43,948 bases of DNA from Deltaproteobacteria bacterium (lineage in GTDB: Bacteria > Bdellovibrionota > FAC87 > UBA2466). The first letter of the stretch is position 1. Every line of letters begins with the position of its first letter. The DNA is taken from contig JACPWY010000047.1 of NCBI GenBank assembly GCA_016196825.1, positions 1 to 43,948 on the forward strand, in the 5' to 3' direction. Positions 40,835 to 43,948 of this stretch are shown one piece after another. A model generated the notes under the pieces. That model was not told where the DNA came from. It did no database searches and worked only from the letters and a program-made list of their open reading frames with translations. Position numbers and translations under genes: made by a program.

Positions 40835-41767
40835 ATGCGCCTCGTCCTACTCGGACTTCTTGTGGCCGCGAATCTGTTCGCCAAGATTCCCCTTGCTCTT
40901 AATTGGAAGCCTGAGCCGCAGTTCGGCGGTTTTTATCAAACACAGATCGGCCAGATGGCGAAGACCGCAAAAAGCGATGGCGTGGAACTTGAGATCATGC
41001 CGGGCGGCGCTGGGACTCCCACGGTTCAAATGGTGGCCGCCGGGAAGGTGCCATTTGGAGTGGCGAGTGCGGATGAAGTTGTGCTCGCTCGCGATCGAGG
41101 AATGCTAATCGTAGCATTGATGGCGGTCTACCAGACGAATCCTCAGGGGATCATGACCCATCCCGAGCGAAAATTGAATTCGATTGCTGAGGTTTATGCC
41201 CAGGACGGAACACTCGGTATTCAGCGGGGTCTGGGTTATTCGCTATTTCTGGAAAAAAAATATGGAACGACGGCGAAAGTGAAGCGGGTTCCGTACGCCG
41301 GCGGGATCGCGCCATTTCTGGCTGACGCGAATTATTCCCAACAGTGTTTTGTGACTTCGGAGCCACTTCTCGTGAAGAAGCAGGGGAAAACGGAAAAGAC
41401 CTTCCTCATTGCTGATGCCGGTTACAACCCCTACACGACGGTGGTCGTCGCCAAGAAAGATTATGTTGAGAAGAATGGCCCGCAGGTGGCGAAAGTGGTG
41501 GCCCTTCTCAAGAAGAGCTGGGCTGCCTACGTTGCGAATCCCGCTGCTGCCAACGAGATGATGCACAAGTTGAACCCAACGATGGACCCTGAGACGTTTC
41601 AGGCGAGCGCTGAGGCCCAGAAGGACCTCATTGCGGGTGGTGATGCGAAGGAGCACGGGATCGGCTACATGAGCGAGGCACGATGGAAGGAGCTTTCCGA
41701 ACAGCTCAAGGATCTAGGCCTAGTCAAAGCGGTGCTCCCTCCCAAAGAATACTTCCAGGTCTACTAA
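40835..41767 (+). CDS. NMT1/THI5-like substrate-binding protein (310 aa)
   Basis: Periplasmic receptor for the importer. A signal peptide (MRLVLLGLLVAANLFA) is followed by PLALNWKPEPQFGGFYQTQ, the characteristic opening of the NMT1/THI5 group, which binds thiamine-pyrimidine precursors (ThiY) or related compounds. A pair GGAGTPTVQMVAAG and VASADEVVLARDRG forms the ligand cleft region. A thiamine-precursor role is the best guess, but nitrate/taurine-type relatives are similar. The ATG follows AAGGAGAC. The TAA stop is the first triplet of the solo repeat at 41765. Confidence 0.85.
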   Translation: MRLVLLGLLVAANLFAKIPLALNWKPEPQFGGFYQTQIGQMAKTAKSDGVELEIMPGGAGTPTVQMVAAGKVPFGVASADEVVLARDRGMLIVALMAVYQTNPQGIMTHPERKLNSIAEVYAQDGTLGIQRGLGYSLFLEKKYGTTAKVKRVPYAGGIAPFLADANYSQQCFVTSEPLLVKKQGKTEKTFLIADAGYNPYTTVVVAKKDYVEKNGPQVAKVVALLKKSWAAYVANPAAANEMMHKLNPTMDPETFQASAEAQKDLIAGGDAKEHGIGYMSEARWKELSEQLKDLGLVKAVLPPKEYFQVY

Positions 41768-41810
41768 TCCCCTCGCCGATTGGGCAAAATTCAAGCGAGC
41801 TGAGGATTAA
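41765..41810. repeat. Solo 46-bp repeat related to the left part of E2
   Basis: Read on the minus strand this matches E2 from 22329 with about 3 mismatches and one single-base gap (TAATCC-TCAGCTCG...CAATCGGCGAGGGGATT). Both ends carry TAATCC/GGATTA, so it is itself an imperfect palindrome offering stop codons on both strands. The TAA of the binding-protein gene is its first triplet. The rest of E2, including the 72-bp core, is absent here. Confidence 0.78.
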
Positions 41811-41820
41811 CTCAAATCCA

Positions 41821-41854
41821 GGGGAGGGGCTCTTTCCGAGCGAGCTCCTTTTTT
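41821..41854 (+). terminator. Possible terminator of the SDR-ABC operon
   Basis: An imperfect stem (GGAGGGGCTC against GAGCGAGCTCC, with an internal mismatch) is followed by six T at 41849-41854. It lies 54 bases after the last gene of the operon and abuts the end of the convergent TPM gene. The pairing is weak, so this is a candidate only. Confidence 0.4.
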
Positions 41855-42466
41855 CTAGTCATCCTCGCGAAGGGTGTTGGGAAGCTCGTTGGGGTTTGAG
41901 GTGTCGGGAGGGAAGTGCTCGCTGAGCTTTTGACCAATGTCGCCGATGGCTGCGCAGAGTGCGTCGGCGATTTTTCCGGCGGCGATTCCGTTTGTAATCT
42001 GTTGGACCTCCTGGTCCCAAAAACCAGTGCCGACCTTGGAATGGATTCCCTGGTCGGCGAGTATCTCGACCCGTCTTTCCAAGTCGCTCACGAGTATGAG
42101 AACGCCGGTGCGAAGGCGCGTTTCGGTGAGTCCGGCGTCCCAAAAGATCTCTCGGGCGTGAGCGTGGACCCGCAGGCGCTGAATCACCGATGGTGTCGCG
42201 AGGCGTTTCACCACTGACCAGAAGGGGAGTGAGGCGAACAGTCCAGTTCCAAGTGCTTGAAGGTAGAGAAAGTGTGAAAGCGGCAGGTCCCAAAGTTGCG
42301 AGCCGATGAGGCTGGCCGAGAGCCAGCCGAGAACCGCGAAGGTGAAGTGGGTTTCTATGTAGAGGTCACTTCTTCGAGCGAGAGAGACGACGACCTCTCC
42401 CGATGTCTTCTCTTCCGCAGCTTTTACCGCGAACTCTATTCTCTTTTTGGATTCGCTTTTTGTCAT
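41855..42466 (-). CDS. TPM-domain protein with membrane segments (203 aa)
   Basis: The TPM fold of this protein is split: TSGEVVVSLARRSDLY at the start and GVLILVSDLERRVEILAD then KVGTGFWDQEVQQITNGIA in the second half. Two hydrophobic segments (FTFAVLGWLSASLIGSQL and LYLQALGTGLFASLPFW) lie between. TPM proteins in plants act in photosystem repair as phosphatases; the bacterial role is unknown. ATG 42466 is 5 bases after the upstream stop, so it is the third gene of a lemA, tpm, tpm operon. Confidence 0.8.
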   Translation of the reverse strand: MTKSESKKRIEFAVKAAEEKTSGEVVVSLARRSDLYIETHFTFAVLGWLSASLIGSQLWDLPLSHFLYLQALGTGLFASLPFWSVVKRLATPSVIQRLRVHAHAREIFWDAGLTETRLRTGVLILVSDLERRVEILADQGIHSKVGTGFWDQEVQQITNGIAAGKIADALCAAIGDIGQKLSEHFPPDTSNPNELPNTLREDD

Positions 42467-42471
42467 TTGCT

Positions 42472-43191
42472 TTACCAAGATCCCGAGGATCCGCCTCCTC
42501 CGAAACCGCCTCCCCCGCCGCCGAAGCCGCCTCCACTCGATCCGCCCCAGCCGCTGCTACTACTCCTCCATCCACCGCCGCCACTGAAGCCGCCCCCCGA
42601 TTGCCAATGCGATCCTCGTTGGCGCGCGCTCTGGCGAACGATCATGATGAAAAAGAGAAAGAAAAGCCCAAGCGATCCGAATACAATCGCTTGGGGAATC
42701 CAATCTGGTTTTGGCTTGGCTACACCCGGCAGATTTTGGCCAAGCTTCTCGCCCACGAGGGCGACCGCAGCCGTGATGCCGTCGCCATAGCGGCGTTCCT
42801 TAAAGAGGGGGCGCACGGCATTGTCGAGCAATCGGCGTGAGAAAGCGTCTGTGAGATCGCCCTCGAGCCCGTAGCCGATCTCAAACCGCATCTTTCGTTC
42901 GTTGGGGGCGATGACGAAGAGAATGCCATTGTCACTCTTCTTTCCCCCCAATTTCCACTGGTCCGTGACCGCAATCGAGAATGGCTCTATCTCTACGCCC
43001 TGGAGAGACTTTGCGATGAGTACCGCCATCTGGGCTTTTCGGGTAGCGTTGAGGGCCTCTAGGGCGTGTGTCACCTGGGCGGACTCTCGCGCGGAGAGGA
43101 GCCCGACCTCGTCGACTAGAGCGCCCGACAGATAGGGAACCTCCACCTTCGTCGCACTGAAAGCGAGAGCAAGGAGGAGTGAAAAGACCAC
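42472..43191 (-). CDS. YgcG-like TPM-domain protein with Gly-rich tail (239 aa)
   Basis: A signal peptide (VFSLLLALAFSA) is followed by a full TPM domain: LVDEVGLLSARESAQV, QMAVLIAKSLQG, DNGILFVIAPNERKM, FEIGYGLEGDLTDAF, then YGDGITAAVALVGEKL. One membrane helix (AIVFGSLGLFFLFFIMIV) comes next, and a Gly/Ser-rich C-terminal tail of about 45 residues ends SSGSW. This arrangement matches E. coli YgcG and its many relatives next to lemA. GTG start 43191 is one base after the lemA stop. The low-complexity tail probably lies in the cytoplasm. Confidence 0.85.
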   Translation of the reverse strand: MVFSLLLALAFSATKVEVPYLSGALVDEVGLLSARESAQVTHALEALNATRKAQMAVLIAKSLQGVEIEPFSIAVTDQWKLGGKKSDNGILFVIAPNERKMRFEIGYGLEGDLTDAFSRRLLDNAVRPLFKERRYGDGITAAVALVGEKLGQNLPGVAKPKPDWIPQAIVFGSLGLFFLFFIMIVRQSARQRGSHWQSGGGFSGGGGWRSSSSGWGGSSGGGFGGGGGGFGGGGSSGSW

Positions 43192-43192
43192 T

Positions 43193-43765
43193 TTAGAATT
43201 TCACGGCCGGCGTTTGTTTGACCTCGGTTGACGTGGAAAAGGTCTCCCTCTCTTTCAGATGGAGCAGAAACTGGGCGGTCAGATTCGTCGGAAAAAATCG
43301 TACACCTTTATTGTATACAGCGACCGACTCAATGTAGCGGTTGCGCGCAACAGTGATTCGATTTTCCGTCCCCTCGAGTTGGGCCTGCAGATCTCTAAAA
43401 TGTTCGTTGGCCTTGAGGTCTGGGTATCGCTCGGATGCGACCATAAGCCGGGAGAGGGCCTGGGAGAGCTCGCCTTGGGCCGCCTGAAATTTTTGAAAGG
43501 CTTGGGGGTTGGACAGGTCGTCCACCTTGAGGACCGTTTGGGTCGCTTTGGCTCGGGCGTTGGTCACCGCCTCGAGGGTGTCCTTTTCATGCTTGGCATA
43601 ACCCTTCACCACCTCGACCAAGTTGGGGACGAGGTCGTGGCGGCGCTGGTATTGGTTCTCAACCTCGGCCCATGCGGCCTTCACATCTTCGTCGTATCCC
43701 TGCAGGGAATTGTAGCCACAATGTGTGAGAAGCGGTGTGATTAAGAGCACAATGATAAGTTTCAT
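43193..43765 (-). CDS. lemA: LemA-family protein (190 aa)
   Basis: Membrane-anchored coiled-coil protein of unknown biochemical role. An N-terminal hydrophobic segment with a Cys (LIIVLLITPLLTHCGYN) may act as an anchor or lipobox. The family hallmark QYQRRHDLVPNLVEVVKGYA, TNARAKATQ, VASERYPDLKANEHF and ENRITVARNRYIESVAVYN then FPTNLTA are all present. Start ATG 43765 is the usual family start; no strong ribosome-binding site is visible, and longer starts would add an odd N-terminus. It leads the lemA, tpm, tpm operon. Confidence 0.9.
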   Translation of the reverse strand: MKLIIVLLITPLLTHCGYNSLQGYDEDVKAAWAEVENQYQRRHDLVPNLVEVVKGYAKHEKDTLEAVTNARAKATQTVLKVDDLSNPQAFQKFQAAQGELSQALSRLMVASERYPDLKANEHFRDLQAQLEGTENRITVARNRYIESVAVYNKGVRFFPTNLTAQFLLHLKERETFSTSTEVKQTPAVKF

Positions 43766-43814
43766 ACGCACTAGTATAGGGACTGAGGCAAAATCGGCAA
43801 GTAATCCCGAAGAG

Positions 43815-43832
43815 TATGCAGGAAGCTGCATA
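43815..43832. promoter_or_regulatory. Palindrome upstream of lemA
   Basis: TATGCAG and CTGCATA flank 4 bases (GAAG) in the 119-bp space between the divergent lemA start and the gene beginning at 43885. The perfect 7-bp symmetry suits a protein-binding site, but no regulator is identified. Confidence 0.35.
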
Positions 43833-43884
43833 ACTTTGCGACACAGCCTTCACTCACGCTTGATAGATTGGGTGTGGGGGTTTC

Positions 43885-43948
43885 ATGCCCATTGGGGTTC
43901 GAAATCAGAGGGTGCTCCTTCTTGTAGCCATGCTGTGGCTATTGCCTC
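43885..43948 (+). CDS. Start of an exported or membrane protein (partial)
   Basis: ATG follows GGGGG at suitable spacing, and the frame stays open to the end of the window. The first 21 residues (MPIGVRNQRVLLLVAMLWLLP) have a basic n-region and a hydrophobic core, so a signal peptide or membrane anchor is likely. Nothing more can be said without the downstream sequence. Confidence 0.45.
   Translation, partial: MPIGVRNQRVLLLVAMLWLLP

Noticed and set aside
42480..42600. Low-complexity CCGCC stretch as a repeat
   Set aside because: It encodes the Gly/Ser-rich tail of the YgcG-like TPM protein.
43895..43905. GGTTCGAAAT as a tRNA T-loop
   Set aside because: No cloverleaf can be drawn around it, and it lies in a probable coding start.

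Overview
The window looks like a chromosomal segment from a GC-rich member of the Bdellovibrionota (predatory-bacteria lineage) or a close relative. The indicators are an FHA-GGDEF protein laid out like Bdellovibrio DgcB, an HNH nuclease plus a decayed relative of the type that recurs in those genomes, many secreted or outer-membrane proteins without recognisable family, a bacterial ceramide (sphingolipid) operon, and an AgmX/PglI-type protein. This assignment is inference: there is no rRNA, tRNA or marker gene to fix it. No phage, IS transposase or CRISPR array was seen. GTG/TTG starts and 1-4 base gene overlaps (ATGA, TTGA, GTGA) are frequent.

Layout. 1-5.7 kb: tail of an unknown gene, an HNH nuclease ending in a hairpin, a small lipoprotein plus a secreted protein, a Cys-rich secreted peptide, a gingipain-like C25 peptidase with a strong terminator, and an unknown protein. 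5.6-12.2 kb (minus strand): FtsK without its gamma domain, a pectin acetylesterase/Notum-like protein, then a Wzt-like ABC ATPase, a glycosyltransferase and a PhyH-type oxygenase, probably for surface polysaccharide. 12.4-20 kb: Ca2+/cation-exchanger-like protein, DHH phosphoesterase, secreted protein, GT4 glycosyltransferase, FHA-GGDEF protein, HNH remnant, CAP-domain lipoprotein, KhpA and a small beta-barrel protein. 20-27.4 kb: mitochondrial-type aconitase, an outer-membrane beta-barrel candidate, a divergent YcaO-like protein, a Pro-rich secreted protein and an M15 peptidase.

27.4-35.6 kb: a YdjM-like membrane hydrolase and the spt-bcerS-cerR ceramide operon on the minus strand, facing a TetR regulator that leads a GDPD, HAD and YeiH operon. 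A perfect 13-bp palindrome lies between the two and is a good operator candidate. 35.6-43.9 kb: RRM/RGG protein, CGFS glutaredoxin, hemerythrin-like protein, two PTPS/QueD paralogues, an AgmX-like protein, an SDR with an NMT1/THI5-type ABC importer, two TPM-domain proteins, LemA, and the start of one more gene.

The most unusual content is a family of large interspersed palindromes. Three full copies (8782-8964, 22329-22510, 28611-28797) share a conserved 72-75 bp core with a covarying central hairpin, but each carries its own 21-26 bp terminal arms. The arms are perfectly inverted within a copy yet differ between copies. A fourth element (23788-23872) has the arms and a short different centre. 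A solo 46-bp repeat (41765-41810) matches the left part of the 22329 element. Several of these, and a hairpin at the end of the HNH gene, begin exactly at the stop codon of the neighbouring gene. I found no autonomous mobilising gene in the window.
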